A DNA stretch of 48,314 nt from Pseudomonas capeferrum (GCF_000731675.1 NZ_JMIT01000006.1:129545-177858), one strand, 5' to 3'. Positions 18,372 to 27,122 are shown, numbered from the stretch's first letter. The notes: a model not told the origin generated them from the letters alone. Numbers and translations: made by a program.

Positions 18372-18872
18372 TCAGAAGATCTCCTCGACGCTCTTGCCGC
18401 GCTTGGCAGCAATGGATTCAGGAGATTGCATGGCTTTCAGACCCTTGAAGGTGGCGTAAACCACGTTCACTGGGTTGGTCGAACCGTAGCACTTGGCCAG
18501 AACGTTCTGAACACCAGCAACTTCCAGGACAGCACGCATTGCGCCGCCGGCGATGATACCGGTACCTTCCGAAGCAGGCTGCATGTAAACCTTCGAGGCG
18601 CCGTGGGCAGCCTTGGTGGCGTACTGCAGGGTAGTGCCCTTCAGGTCAACCTGGATCATATTGCGACGAGCAGCTTCCATGGCTTTCTGGATCGCGGCTG
18701 GTACTTCGCGCGACTTGCCACGGCCGAAGCCAACACGACCTTTACCATCACCTACCACGGTCAACGCGGTGAAGGTGAAGATACGGCCGCCTTTTACGGT
18801 CTTGGCAACGCGGTTAACTTGAACCAGCTTCTCGATGTAGCCTTCGTCGCGCTTTTGATCGTTATTTGCCAT
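18372..18872 (-). CDS. rpsE: 30S ribosomal protein S5
   Basis: A 166-residue S5 with the double-stranded-RNA-binding-like N-terminal domain (VNRVAKTVKGGRIFTFTALT, DGKGRVGFGRGK) and a C-terminal domain. It helps shape the mRNA entry tunnel and decoding accuracy. The loop VAKTVKGGR, where spectinomycin-resistance changes arise, looks normal. It is in the spc operon, 3 bases after rplR. Confidence 0.99.
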   Translation of the reverse strand: MANNDQKRDEGYIEKLVQVNRVAKTVKGGRIFTFTALTVVGDGKGRVGFGRGKSREVPAAIQKAMEAARRNMIQVDLKGTTLQYATKAAHGASKVYMQPASEGTGIIAGGAMRAVLEVAGVQNVLAKCYGSTNPVNVVYATFKGLKAMQSPESIAAKRGKSVEEIF

Positions 18873-18875
18873 AAC

Positions 18876-19226
18876 TTAGAACTCCAGCCCGCCTTCACGA
18901 GCAGCATCAGCCAGCGCTTTGACGCGGCCATGGTACTTGAAGCCGGAACGGTCAAAGGCAACTTGAGATACACCGGCGGCTTTCGCACGCTCAGCTACCA
19001 GCTTGCCAACCTTAGTGGCCGCGTCGATGTTGCCAGTGGCGCCATCACGCAGGTCTTTGTCCAAGGTCGAGGCGCTTGCCAGAACCTTGCTGCCGTCGGC
19101 CGAAATGACCTGGGCATAGATGTGCTGCGAGGAGCGGAACACGCACAGGCGCACGACTTCGAGTTCGTGCATCTTGAGGCGTGCTTTGCGAGCGCGACGC
19201 AGTCGAGTAACTTTTTTGTCGGTCAT
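18876..19226 (-). CDS. rplR: 50S ribosomal protein L18
   Basis: A 116-residue L18, with a basic N-terminus (KKVTRLRRARKARLKMHEL) followed by LCVFRSSQHIYAQVI and the end ALADAAREGGLEF. It carries 5S rRNA into the central protuberance together with L5. It follows rplF by 10 bases in the spc operon. Confidence 0.99.
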   Translation of the reverse strand: MTDKKVTRLRRARKARLKMHELEVVRLCVFRSSQHIYAQVISADGSKVLASASTLDKDLRDGATGNIDAATKVGKLVAERAKAAGVSQVAFDRSGFKYHGRVKALADAAREGGLEF

Positions 19227-19236
19227 TTGCTAGGCC

Positions 19237-19770
19237 CTACTTCTTCTTGGCTTCTTTACGACGGACTACTTCGTCCGCGTAACGCACACCTTTACCTTTG
19301 TAAGGCTCTGGCGGACGGAAGTCGCGGATTTCAGCGGCCACCTGACCTACCAGCTGCTTGTCGATACCCTTGATCAGGATGTCGGTCTGGCTAGGTGTTT
19401 CAGCGGTGATACCGGCTGGCAGTTCGTAGTCCACTGGGTGCGAGAAGCCCAGGGCCAGGTTCAGGACGGTGCCCTTGGCCTGAGCCTTGTAACCAACACC
19501 GACCAGCTGGAGCTTACGCTCGAAGCCTTGGCTTACGCCTTGGACCATGTTGTTGACCAGAGCGCGGGTAGTACCGGCCATGGCGCGAGCTTGCTGGTCA
19601 CCATTGCGAGCGACGAAACGCAGCTCACCAGACTCTTCGGTAACTTCAACAGACGAGTGAACGTTCAGTTCGAGAGTGCCTTTGGCACCCTTCACCGAAA
19701 GCTGCTGGCCGGCGAATTTGACTTCGACACCAGATGGCAGCTTAACGGGGTTCTTAGCGACGCGAGACAT
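19237..19770 (-). CDS. rplF: 50S ribosomal protein L6
   Basis: A 177-residue L6 of two related domains; the second has the signature PEPYKGKGVRY. It lies near the factor-binding site and sarcin-ricin loop. It follows rpsH by 12 bases. Nothing unusual was seen in the sequence. Confidence 0.99.
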   Translation of the reverse strand: MSRVAKNPVKLPSGVEVKFAGQQLSVKGAKGTLELNVHSSVEVTEESGELRFVARNGDQQARAMAGTTRALVNNMVQGVSQGFERKLQLVGVGYKAQAKGTVLNLALGFSHPVDYELPAGITAETPSQTDILIKGIDKQLVGQVAAEIRDFRPPEPYKGKGVRYADEVVRRKEAKKK

Positions 19771-19782
19771 GTCTATCCCCCC

Positions 19783-20175
19783 TTAGAACACTGTGCAGAG
19801 AACTTCGCCGCCGACGCCGGCAGCGCGCGCAGCGCGATCAGTCATCACACCTTTGTTGGTGGAGACAATAGACACGCCCAGACCGCCACGTACTTTCGGC
19901 AGATCGGTGACGGCCTTGTACTGGCGCAGGCCTGGACGGCTGGAGCGCTTCAGTTCCTCGATGACCGGACGGCCTTCGAAGTACTTCAGTTCGATCGACA
20001 GGGAGGGCTTGGCTTCGCCACTGACTTGGTAGCCAGCGATGTAACCTTCATCCTTCAGAACTTTGGCAACCGCAACCTTCAGCGTAGAGGAAGGCATGCT
20101 CACGACGGACTTTTCAGCCATCTGGGCATTACGGATGCGAGTTAGCATGTCCGCTAACGGGTCCTGCATACTCAT
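19783..20175 (-). CDS. rpsH: 30S ribosomal protein S8
   Basis: A 130-residue S8: it starts MSMQDPLADMLTRIRNAQ and ends in the conserved STNKGVMTDRAARAAGVGGEVLCTVF. It binds the central domain of 16S rRNA and in E. coli represses the spc operon. An unusual 209-base gap with a hairpin and a promoter separates it from rpsN, where most neighbours are spaced by 0-25 bases. Confidence 0.99.
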   Translation of the reverse strand: MSMQDPLADMLTRIRNAQMAEKSVVSMPSSTLKVAVAKVLKDEGYIAGYQVSGEAKPSLSIELKYFEGRPVIEELKRSSRPGLRQYKAVTDLPKVRGGLGVSIVSTNKGVMTDRAARAAGVGGEVLCTVF

Positions 20176-20271
20176 GGGCTAGATGCTCCTGATACAAGAA
20201 TTATTAGCCTTGCGGCTATCACAACCACCCGAGCGGGTTGGGTAAAAAACCCAGGCTCAGGTGAGCCGGTC

Positions 20272-20300
20272 ATTCTAGACACAAGGCAGAAACGAAACAA
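20272..20300 (-). promoter_or_regulatory. Internal promoter in the spc operon, before rpsH
   Basis: On the minus strand TTGTTT (20295-20300) and TAGAAT (20272-20277) are spaced by 17 bases. The -10 equals that of the S10 and tRNA promoters in this window. It lies directly after a terminator-like hairpin and about 100 bases before rpsH. Confidence 0.5.
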
Positions 20301-20318
20301 GCCCCATATAGGGGCTTG
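20298..20318 (-). terminator. Terminator-like hairpin between rpsN and rpsH
   Basis: CAAGCCCC (20298-20305) and GGGGCTTG (20311-20318) form an 8-base-pair stem with a 5-base loop, followed on the minus strand by TTTCGTTT. It could end or attenuate transcripts coming from the S10/spc start. Further short stems (GGCTCA/TGAGCC, then a T-run, near 20245-20266) follow. Confidence 0.55.
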
Positions 20319-20384
20319 TTTGTTGGCGAGGTCACCGGCGGTCGGAAGATTGCTCCCCTTCCGCCGGGATCACACCTGCAGCGA

Positions 20385-20690
20385 TTACCAGGAGGCCTTG
20401 ACCAGACCTGGTACGTCACCACGCATTGCCGCTTGACGCAGCATGTTACGGCCCAGGCCGAACTTACGGTATACACCGTGAGGACGACCGGTCAGGCGGC
20501 AACGGTTGCGCAGACGCGCAGCGCTGGCATCACGTGGCTGCTTCTGCAGAGCGACAACGGCAGCGAAACGCTCTTCAGGAGAGGCGTTCAGGTTGACGAT
20601 GGTCGCTTTCAGCTCAGCACGCTTCTTGGCGAACTTGGCTACCGTGAGCTGACGCTTCAGCTCGCGGTTTTTCATGCTCTTCTTGGCCAT
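20385..20690 (-). CDS. rpsN: 30S ribosomal protein S14
   Basis: A 101-residue S14 of the long, zinc-free type. The start is the ATG at 20690 (MAKKSMKNRELKRQ); a longer open frame upstream overlaps the rplE end and is not family-like. It contains CRLTGRPHGVYRKFGLGRNM, in which the paired zinc cysteines of the short form are absent. It binds the 30S head. It follows rplE by 13 bases and is itself followed by the odd 209-base gap. Confidence 0.98.
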   Translation of the reverse strand: MAKKSMKNRELKRQLTVAKFAKKRAELKATIVNLNASPEERFAAVVALQKQPRDASAARLRNRCRLTGRPHGVYRKFGLGRNMLRQAAMRGDVPGLVKASW

Positions 20691-20703
20691 TTTCCTACTC
20701 CAA

Positions 20704-21243
20704 TCAGTTGCGGAACGGGAATTTGAAAGCACGCAGCAGAGCGCGGCCTTCGTCATCCGAACGAGCAGTGGTGGTCAGGGTGATGTCCAAACCGCGCAGA
20801 GCATCGATCTTGTCGTAATCGATTTCCGGGAAGATGATCTGCTCTTTCACGCCCATGCTGTAGTTGCCACGGCCATCGAAGGACTTGGCATTCAGGCCGC
20901 GGAAGTCGCGAACCCGAGGCAGGGAGATCGCCAGCAGGCGGTCCAGGAATTCGTACATCTTGTCGCTACGCAGGGTCACCTTGACGCCGATCGGCCATCC
21001 TTCACGGACTTTGAAGCCCGCGATGGATTTACGAGCGAAAGTCACGACCGGCTTTTGACCGGTGATCTTTTCCAGGTCGGCAACAGCGTGCTCGATGACT
21101 TTTTTGTCGCCGATCGCTTCGCCCAGACCCATGTTCAGGGTGATTTTGGTAACGCGCGGAACTTCCATCACGTTCGACAGCTTAAGTTCTTCCTTAAGCT
21201 TGGGAGCGATTTCGTTCCGGTAAATCTCTTTCAGTCGTGCCAT
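20704..21243 (-). CDS. rplE: 50S ribosomal protein L5
   Basis: A 179-residue L5 with the motif SNVMEVPRVTKITLNMGLGE and the C-terminal DITLTTTARSDDEGRALLRAF. It binds 5S rRNA and contacts S13 and the P-site tRNA in the central protuberance. It follows rplX by 20 bases, the place where E. coli has the S8 repression site. Confidence 0.99.
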   Translation of the reverse strand: MARLKEIYRNEIAPKLKEELKLSNVMEVPRVTKITLNMGLGEAIGDKKVIEHAVADLEKITGQKPVVTFARKSIAGFKVREGWPIGVKVTLRSDKMYEFLDRLLAISLPRVRDFRGLNAKSFDGRGNYSMGVKEQIIFPEIDYDKIDALRGLDITLTTTARSDDEGRALLRAFKFPFRN

Positions 21244-21263
21244 GGTCTTCTACCTAGCAGTGT

Positions 21264-21578
21264 TCAAGCATCAACCGCTTTTTGGGTCGACTTGAAGACA
21301 CGAATTTTCTTACCGTCTTCTACTTTGAAACCAACGCGGTCAGCCTTGTTGGTTTCGCCGTTGAAGATGGCAACGTTGGAAGCGTGCAGAGGCGCTTCTT
21401 TCTCGACGATACCGCCCTGAACGCCCGCCATCGGGTTAGGCTTGGTATGACGCTTGACCAGGTTCACACCACCGATAACCAGACGGTCATCAGCAAGAAC
21501 CTTCAGCACCTTACCGCGCTTACCTTTGTCTTTGCCGGCGATCACGATGATCTCGTCGTCACGACGAATCTTTTGCAT
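21264..21578 (-). CDS. rplX: 50S ribosomal protein L24
   Basis: A 104-residue L24 with an N-terminal KOW motif ([21 protein letters not shown]) and the signature [13 protein letters not shown]. It is an early assembly protein at the 5' end of 23S rRNA and lies at the tunnel exit. It follows rplN by 11 bases. Confidence 0.99.
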
Positions 21579-21589
21579 GTCGGATCTCC

Positions 21590-21958
21590 TTACAGCACTT
21601 CAGGGGCGAGCGAGACGATCTTCATGAACTTCTCAGTACGAAGTTCACGGGTCACTGGCCCGAAGATGCGAGTGCCGATCGGCTCTTGCTTGTTGTTCAG
21701 CAGAACAGCAGCGTTGCCGTCGAAACGAATGATGGAACCGTCAGCGCGACGTACACCGTGACGGGTACGGACGACAACAGCGGTCATCACCTGGCCTTTT
21801 TTGACCTTACCGCGCGGAATTGCTTCCTTGACGGTTACTTTGATGATGTCACCGATGCCAGCGTAACGACGGTGCGAACCGCCGAGTACCTTGATGCACA
21901 TGACGCGACGAGCGCCGCTGTTATCGGCCACATCGAGCATGGATTGAGTCTGAATCAT
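21590..21958 (-). CDS. rplN: 50S ribosomal protein L14
   Basis: A 122-residue L14 with [28 protein letters not shown] at the N-terminus. It lies at the subunit interface and contacts 16S helix 14 and L19. It is the first gene of the classical spc operon, but only 23 bases separate it from rpsQ and no promoter or terminator is seen there, so S10 and spc probably share transcripts. Confidence 0.99.
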
Positions 21959-21981
21959 AAAATTTCTCCGACCCCTAGCCC

Positions 21982-22248
21982 TTAGACTTCAACAGCGCGT
22001 TCGAGGACTTCAACCAGTGCCCAGGACTTGGTCTTGGCCAGCGGACGGGTTTCGGTAATCGAAACTTTGTCGCCGATCTTGCACTGGTTGGTTTCGTCGT
22101 GCGCGTGCAGCTTAGTCGAACGCTTAACGTATTTACCGTAGATCGGGTGCTTTACGCGACGCTCGATCAGAACGGTGATGGTCTTGTCCATTTTGTCGCT
22201 GACGACACGGCCAGTCAGCGTACGGACGGTTTTTTCAGCTTCAGCCAT
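21982..22248 (-). CDS. rpsQ: 30S ribosomal protein S17
   Basis: An 88-residue S17, an OB-fold protein with TLTGRVVSDKMDKTITV and KHPIYGKYVKRSTK. It is a primary binder of 16S helix 11. I choose the ATG at 22248, 2 bases after the rpmC stop (TGATCATG); a GTG two codons earlier is possible but overlaps rpmC. It is the last gene of the S10 operon. Confidence 0.98.
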   Translation of the reverse strand: MAEAEKTVRTLTGRVVSDKMDKTITVLIERRVKHPIYGKYVKRSTKLHAHDETNQCKIGDKVSITETRPLAKTKSWALVEVLERAVEV

Positions 22249-22250
22249 GA

Positions 22251-22442
22251 TCACTTACCTGCCTGCTGGTTGAGCACAGTTTTCACGCGAGCGATGTCAC
22301 GCTTAACTTGCGAGAGCAGGTGCGACTGCCCCAACTGGCCAGTTGCTTTCTGCATGCGCAGATTGAACTGGTCGCGCAGCAAGCCGAGCAGTTGCTCGTT
22401 CAGCTGCTGTGCCGATTTTTCACGAAGTTCATTCGCTTTCAT
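22251..22442 (-). CDS. rpmC: 50S ribosomal protein L29
   Basis: A 63-residue helical L29: it starts [19 protein letters not shown] and contains [12 protein letters not shown]. It sits at the tunnel exit next to L23, where signal recognition particle and trigger factor dock. Its ATG shares one base with the rplP stop (TGATG), so translation is coupled. Confidence 0.98.
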
Positions 22443-22855
22443 CACATCACCGTCCGCTTAACAAAGGAGGTGGCGAGAGGCAGCTTTGCAGCAGCCAGGG
22501 CGAAAGCTTCGCGCGCCAGCTCTTCAGAAACACCCTCGATCTCGTACAGGACTTTGCCTGGCTGGATCTGGGCAACCCAGTATTCCACGGAGCCCTTACC
22601 TTTACCCATACGAACCTCGAGAGGCTTCTTGGAGATCGGCTTGTCCGGGAACACACGGATCCAGATCTTGCCGCCACGTTTAACGTGACGGGTCAGAGCA
22701 CGACGTGCCGACTCGATCTGGCGGGCGGTGAGGCGACCGCGAGCAACAGCTTTCAGGGCGAATTCGCCGAAGCTGACTTTGCTACCGCGCAGTGCCAGAC
22801 CACGGTTGTGGCCAGTCATCTGCTTGCGGAATTTTGTACGCTTTGGTTGCAACAT
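22442..22855 (-). CDS. rplP: 50S ribosomal protein L16
   Basis: A 137-residue L16 starting [19 protein letters not shown], with the conserved [19 protein letters not shown]. It organises the A-site tRNA region of 23S rRNA. Arg81 of E. coli L16, hydroxylated by a 2-oxoglutarate oxygenase, lies in this conserved loop. It follows rpsC by 12 bases. Confidence 0.99.
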
Positions 22856-22867
22856 TTGGCGTACCCC

Positions 22868-23554
22868 TTACTTAGCAGCTTTTTTACGAGGCGCTGGTGC
22901 TTGTGGTTTCAGTTCTTCTTGGCGACCACCAATAACTTCGCCTTTGAAGATCCAAACCTTCACACCGATCACACCATAAGTGGTGTGAGCTTCGTAGGTG
23001 TTGTAGTCGATATCGGCACGCAGGGTGTGCAGAGGCACACGACCTTCGCGATACCACTCGGTACGAGCAATCTCGGCGCCGCCGAGACGACCGCTCACCT
23101 GGATCTTGATGCCCTTGGCACCAATACGCATGGCGTTCTGTACGGCGCGCTTCATGGCGCGACGGAACATTACGCGGCGTTCCAGCTGCTGAGCTACGCT
23201 CTGCGCAACCAGCATAGCGTCGAGCTCCGGCTTGCGGATCTCTTCGATGTTGATGTGCACAGGCACACCCATCTGCTTGGTCAGGTCCTGACGCAGCTTC
23301 TCGACATCCTCACCTTTCTTACCGATAACGATACCGGGACGAGCAGTGTGGATGGTGATGCGTGCAGTTTGAGCCGGACGATGAATATCGATACGGCTTA
23401 CGGACGCGCTTTTTAGTTTGTCTTGGAGGTACTCACGTGTTTTCAGATCCTTCAACAGGTAATCTGCGTAAGTAGCACCGTCTGCGTACCAGACGGAGGT
23501 GTGCTCCTTGACGATTCCCAGGCGAATGCCAGTGGGATGTACTTTCTGACCCAT
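22868..23554 (-). CDS. rpsC: 30S ribosomal protein S3
   Basis: A 228-residue S3. The start is ATG 23554 (MGQKVHPTGIRLGIVKEH); 28 open codons upstream overlap rplV and are not part of the family. The KH domain contains PGIVIGKKGEDVEKLR, and the C-terminal domain has RGVMFRRAMKRA-like sequence. It forms the mRNA entry channel with S4 and S5. The C-terminus ends in a basic tail, APRKKAAK. Confidence 0.99.
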   Translation of the reverse strand: MGQKVHPTGIRLGIVKEHTSVWYADGATYADYLLKDLKTREYLQDKLKSASVSRIDIHRPAQTARITIHTARPGIVIGKKGEDVEKLRQDLTKQMGVPVHINIEEIRKPELDAMLVAQSVAQQLERRVMFRRAMKRAVQNAMRIGAKGIKIQVSGRLGGAEIARTEWYREGRVPLHTLRADIDYNTYEAHTTYGVIGVKVWIFKGEVIGGRQEELKPQAPAPRKKAAK

Positions 23555-23567
23555 CTGATCGACTCCG

Positions 23568-23900
23568 TTACTTGTCCGCAACCTTGACAGTGATATGGCA
23601 AGACCGCTTGACGATGCGATCAGCACGGCCTTTGGCACGTGGCATGATGCGCTTCAGCGAACGCCCTTCGTTGACGAAAACGGTGGAGACCTTCAGGTCA
23701 TCAACGTCTGCGCCTTCGTTGTGTTCGGCGTTGGCAACGGCCGACTCGAGGACTTTCTTCATGATTTCAGCGGCTTTTTTGCTGCTGAAGGCCAACAGGT
23801 TGAGCGCTTCGCCCACCTTCTTCCCGCGGATCTGGTCGGCGACCAAGCGGGCTTTCTGGGCGGAGATGCGAGCGCCCGACAACTTAGCGGCTACTTCCAT
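23568..23900 (-). CDS. rplV: 50S ribosomal protein L22
   Basis: A 110-residue L22. The hairpin that lines the exit tunnel is around [14 protein letters not shown], the site of macrolide-resistance changes in other bacteria; it looks normal. It follows rpsS by 11 bases and precedes rpsC by 13. Confidence 0.99.
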
Positions 23901-23911
23901 TTCCTTACCCC

Positions 23912-24187
23912 TTAACGCTTGGCTTTCTTGTCAGCCACGTGCCCGCGATAGGTGCGGGTACCGGCGAACTCGCCCAGTTTGTGGCCGACCATGTCTTCGT
24001 TCACGAGAACTGGGACATGCTGGCGACCGTTATGAACCGCGATGGTCAGACCGACCATTTGTGGCAGGATCATCGAGCGACGCGACCAGGTTTTAACTGG
24101 CTTGCGATCGTTCTTCTCCACCGCCACTTCGACCTTCTTCAACAGGTGAAGATCGATAAAAGGACCTTTTTTCAGAGAACGTGGCAC
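23912..24187 (-). CDS. rpsS: 30S ribosomal protein S19
   Basis: A 91-residue S19 starting [20 protein letters not shown], with the signature [18 protein letters not shown]. It pairs with S13 in the 30S head near the A-site tRNA. It follows rplB by 16 bases. Confidence 0.99.
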
Positions 24188-24203
24188 TGTCGTATCCCTC
24201 TAG

Positions 24204-25028
24204 TTACTTGCGACGACGGACGATCATGTTGTCGGTACGCTTATTACCACGGGTTTTAGCACCCTTGGTTGGGAAGCCCCATGGCGATACCGGATGACGA
24301 CCACCAGAGGTACGACCTTCACCACCACCATGTGGGTGGTCAACCGGGTTCATGGCAACACCACGAACGGTTGGGCGAACGCCGCGCCAGCGTTTGGCAC
24401 CTGCTTTACCCAGCGAACGCAGGCTGTGCTCGGAGTTCGAGACTTCGCCCAGGGTCGCACGGCACTCAGCCAGTACTTTACGCATCTCACCGGAACGCAG
24501 ACGCAGAGTCACGTAGACGCCGTCACGAGCGATCAGCTGAGCCGAAGCACCAGCGGAACGAGCGATCTGAGCACCTTTACCCGGCTTCAGTTCGACGCCG
24601 TGAATGGTGCTACCTACTGGGATGTTGCGCAGCTGCAGGGAGTTACCGGCCTTGATTGGGGCCAGGGCACCTGCGATCAGCTGGTCGCCAGCGCTCACGC
24701 CTTTAGGGGCGATGATGTAGCGACGCTCACCGTCTGCGTAGCACAGCAGGGCGATGTGAGCAGTACGGTTTGGATCGTATTCGATACGCTCGACAGTGGC
24801 TGGGATGCCATCTTTGTCGTTGCGACGGAAGTCGACCAGACGGTAATGCTGCTTGTGACCACCACCAACGTGACGAGTGGTAATGCGGCCATTGTTGTTA
24901 CGACCACCAGACTTCGACTTCTTCTCGAGCAGCGGTGCGTGAGGAGCGCCTTTATGGAGCTCCTTGTTGACCACCTTGACCACGAAACGGCGGCCAGGGG
25001 AAGTCGGTTTGCATTTAACGATTGCCAT
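24204..25028 (-). CDS. rplB: 50S ribosomal protein L2
   Basis: A 274-residue L2 with KSGGRNNNGRITTRHVGGGHK near the N-terminus and the VAMNPVDHPHGGGEGRT loop holding the conserved His next to the peptidyl transferase centre. It is needed for subunit joining. It follows rplW by 14 bases. Confidence 0.99.
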   Translation of the reverse strand: MAIVKCKPTSPGRRFVVKVVNKELHKGAPHAPLLEKKSKSGGRNNNGRITTRHVGGGHKQHYRLVDFRRNDKDGIPATVERIEYDPNRTAHIALLCYADGERRYIIAPKGVSAGDQLIAGALAPIKAGNSLQLRNIPVGSTIHGVELKPGKGAQIARSAGASAQLIARDGVYVTLRLRSGEMRKVLAECRATLGEVSNSEHSLRSLGKAGAKRWRGVRPTVRGVAMNPVDHPHGGGEGRTSGGRHPVSPWGFPTKGAKTRGNKRTDNMIVRRRK

Positions 25029-25042
25029 GATGCACCCCTTCC

Positions 25043-25342
25043 TTACTCAGCACTGCTGCTGAAATCGAGATCTTGGCCTGGCTGAAGGGAGACAATTGCC
25101 TTCTTCCAGTCATTACGCTTGCCCAGACCACGTGCGGTACGCTTGGTTTTACCCAGAACGTTAACGGTCGACACGTTTTCAACTTTTACGTTGAACAGGC
25201 CTTCGACAGCTTTCTTGATTTCCAGCTTGGTTGCGTCGGTAGCAACCTTGAATACGAACTGGCCTTTCTTCTCAGCCAGAACGGTAGCCTTCTCGGAAAC
25301 GTGCGGGCCAAGGAGGACTTTGAATACGCGTTCCTGGTTCAT
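25043..25342 (-). CDS. rplW: 50S ribosomal protein L23
   Basis: A 99-residue L23. It has [20 protein letters not shown] and the long loop [16 protein letters not shown] that reaches into the exit tunnel; it is the docking site of trigger factor and SRP. Its ATG overlaps the rplD stop by four bases (ATGA), so the two are translationally coupled. Confidence 0.99.
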
Positions 25343-25941
25343 CCCAGCAGCTCCTCGAATTTCTTCACGGCCGAGACAGTGATCAACACTTTCTCGTATG
25401 CGATCAGACTGACCGGGTCGGAACCTTGAACGTCACGTACATCGACGTGCGGCAGGTTGCGAGCAGCCAGGTACAGGTTCTGATCAACAGCGTCCGAAAC
25501 GATCAGAACGTCGCTCAGACCCATGCCGTTCAGCTTGTTCAGCAGATCTTTGGTTTTCGGTGCTTCAACAGCGAAGTCCTGAACCACGACCAGACGGTCG
25601 CTACGCACCAGCTCAGCGAGGATGGAGCGCAGTGCTGCGCGATACATCTTCTTGTTGAGCTTTTGCGAGTGATCTTGAGGGCGAGCTGCGAAGGTAACAC
25701 CACCGCCACGCCAGATCGGACCACGAGTGGTACCAGCACGAGCACGGCCAGTACCCTTCTGACGCCATGGGCGCTTACCGCCACCAGCCACGTCGGAACG
25801 GGTCTTTTGCTGCTTGGTGCCCTGACGGCCGCCGGCCATGTAGGCCACGACTGCTTGGTGAACCAGCGTCTCGTTGAATTCGCCACCGAAAGTCAGTTCG
25901 GAAACTTCGATCGCCTGAGCGTCATTTACATTAAGTTGCAT
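25339..25941 (-). CDS. rplD: 50S ribosomal protein L4
   Basis: A 200-residue L4. The extended loop [20 protein letters not shown] reaches the tunnel constriction. In E. coli, L4 represses its own operon through the S10 leader, but the leader here is too short for that structure. It follows rplC by 12 bases. Confidence 0.99.
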
Positions 25942-25953
25942 GTCAGTTTCCCC

Positions 25954-26589
25954 TTAACCGCGAGCCTTGACAGCCGGACGTACAACCACGTCGCCGCCAG
26001 TAGCGCCAGGAACGGCACCCTTGATCAGCAGCAGGTTGCGTTCAGCGTCTACGCGTACTACTTCCAGGGACTGAACAGTCACGCGCTCGGCGCCCATGTG
26101 GCCGGACATTTTCTTGCCCTTGAACACACGACCAGGAGTCTGGCACTGGCCGATGGAGCCTGGGACACGGTGCGACACGGAGTTACCGTGGGTGTTGTCC
26201 TGACCACGGAAGTTCCAGCGCTTGATGGTACCGGCGAAGCCTTTACCTTTGGACTGACCAGTAACGTCTACCAGCTGGCCTGCAGTGAAGAGTTCAGCTT
26301 TGATCGAGTCGCCAGCCTGGAACTCGCCTTCTTCAAGGCGGAACTCCCAGACACCGCGACCAGCGGCAACGTTCGCTTTAGCGAAGTGACCTGCTTGAGC
26401 AGCAGTCACACGCGAAGCACGACGCTCGCCGACAGTGACTTGCACTGCACGGTAGCCATCGGTTTCTTCAGTCTTGAACTGGGTGACGCGATTCGGCTCG
26501 ATCTCAATGACCGTGACCGGAATGGAGACACCTTCTTCGGTGAAAACGCGGGTCATACCGCATTTACGACCGACTACACCAATAGTCAT
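25954..26589 (-). CDS. rplC: 50S ribosomal protein L3
   Basis: A 211-residue L3 with GVVGRKCGMTRVFTEEG at the start and the loop GSIGQCQTPGRVFKGKKM that reaches the peptidyl transferase centre; the Gln in GQCQTPG is the residue methylated by PrmB in E. coli. It follows rpsJ by 80 bases. Confidence 0.99.
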   Translation of the reverse strand: MTIGVVGRKCGMTRVFTEEGVSIPVTVIEIEPNRVTQFKTEETDGYRAVQVTVGERRASRVTAAQAGHFAKANVAAGRGVWEFRLEEGEFQAGDSIKAELFTAGQLVDVTGQSKGKGFAGTIKRWNFRGQDNTHGNSVSHRVPGSIGQCQTPGRVFKGKKMSGHMGAERVTVQSLEVVRVDAERNLLLIKGAVPGATGGDVVVRPAVKARG

Positions 26590-26669
26590 GTTGTAACCTC
26601 ATGAGTGTACGGGGCTTTCACCCGCTATGGCCGCCCATTTCAGAGCGTTACACGGACAAGACCGAAGTC

Positions 26670-26981
26670 TTAGCCGAGGCTGATCTGCACTTCCACACCT
26701 GCCGCGAGATCAAGCTTCATCAGCGCATCAACGGTTTTATCCGTTGGCTGGACGATGTCCAGAACGCGCTTATGAGTGCGAATCTCGTACTGGTCACGCG
26801 CGTCTTTGTTGACGTGCGGGGAGACCAGAACGGTGAAACGCTCTTTGCGGGTAGGCAGTGGAATTGGACCACGCACTTGTGCACCAGTACGTTTCGCGGT
26901 TTCCACGATTTCCTGGGTGGATTGGTCGATCAGGCGATGGTCGAAAGCCTTCAACCTGATACGGATTTGCTGATTTTGCAT
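26670..26981 (-). CDS. rpsJ: 30S ribosomal protein S10
   Basis: A 103-residue S10, first gene of the S10 operon. It starts [20 protein letters not shown] and contains [16 protein letters not shown]. It sits in the 30S head and, as NusE, joins NusB/NusG antitermination complexes, so it connects to nusG in the same window. A near-consensus promoter lies about 60 bases upstream. Confidence 0.99.
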
Positions 26982-27041
26982 TGGATTTCAGACTCCAGGC
27001 TGTTCCCAACGGACGCACTACGCCCGCTAAAAGGAGGCGTG

Positions 27042-27070
27042 ATTCTATAGACGGCTCAATTTAGTGTCAA
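27042..27070 (-). promoter_or_regulatory. Promoter of the S10 operon
   Basis: On the minus strand TTGACA (27065-27070) and TAGAAT (27042-27047) are spaced by exactly 17 bases. The predicted leader is only about 55 bases. The same hexamers and spacing occur at the tRNA-Tyr promoter at 45283-45311. Confidence 0.82.
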
Positions 27071-27076
27071 CCCAAT

Positions 27077-27107
27077 AAAAAAAACCCCCGCTGAGCGGGG
27101 GTTTTTT
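27077..27107 (-). terminator. Terminator of the str operon after tuf
   Basis: CCCCCGC (27085-27091) pairs with GCGGGGG (27095-27101), with eight A on the left and six T on the right. On the minus strand it ends the tuf transcript just before the S10 promoter. Confidence 0.92.
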
Positions 27108-27122
27108 CAATCGATCGAGTGA

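Noticed and set aside
23555..23638. N-terminal extension of rpsC by 28 codons
   Set aside because: It overlaps rplV and the S3 family begins MGQKVHP, which is at 23554.
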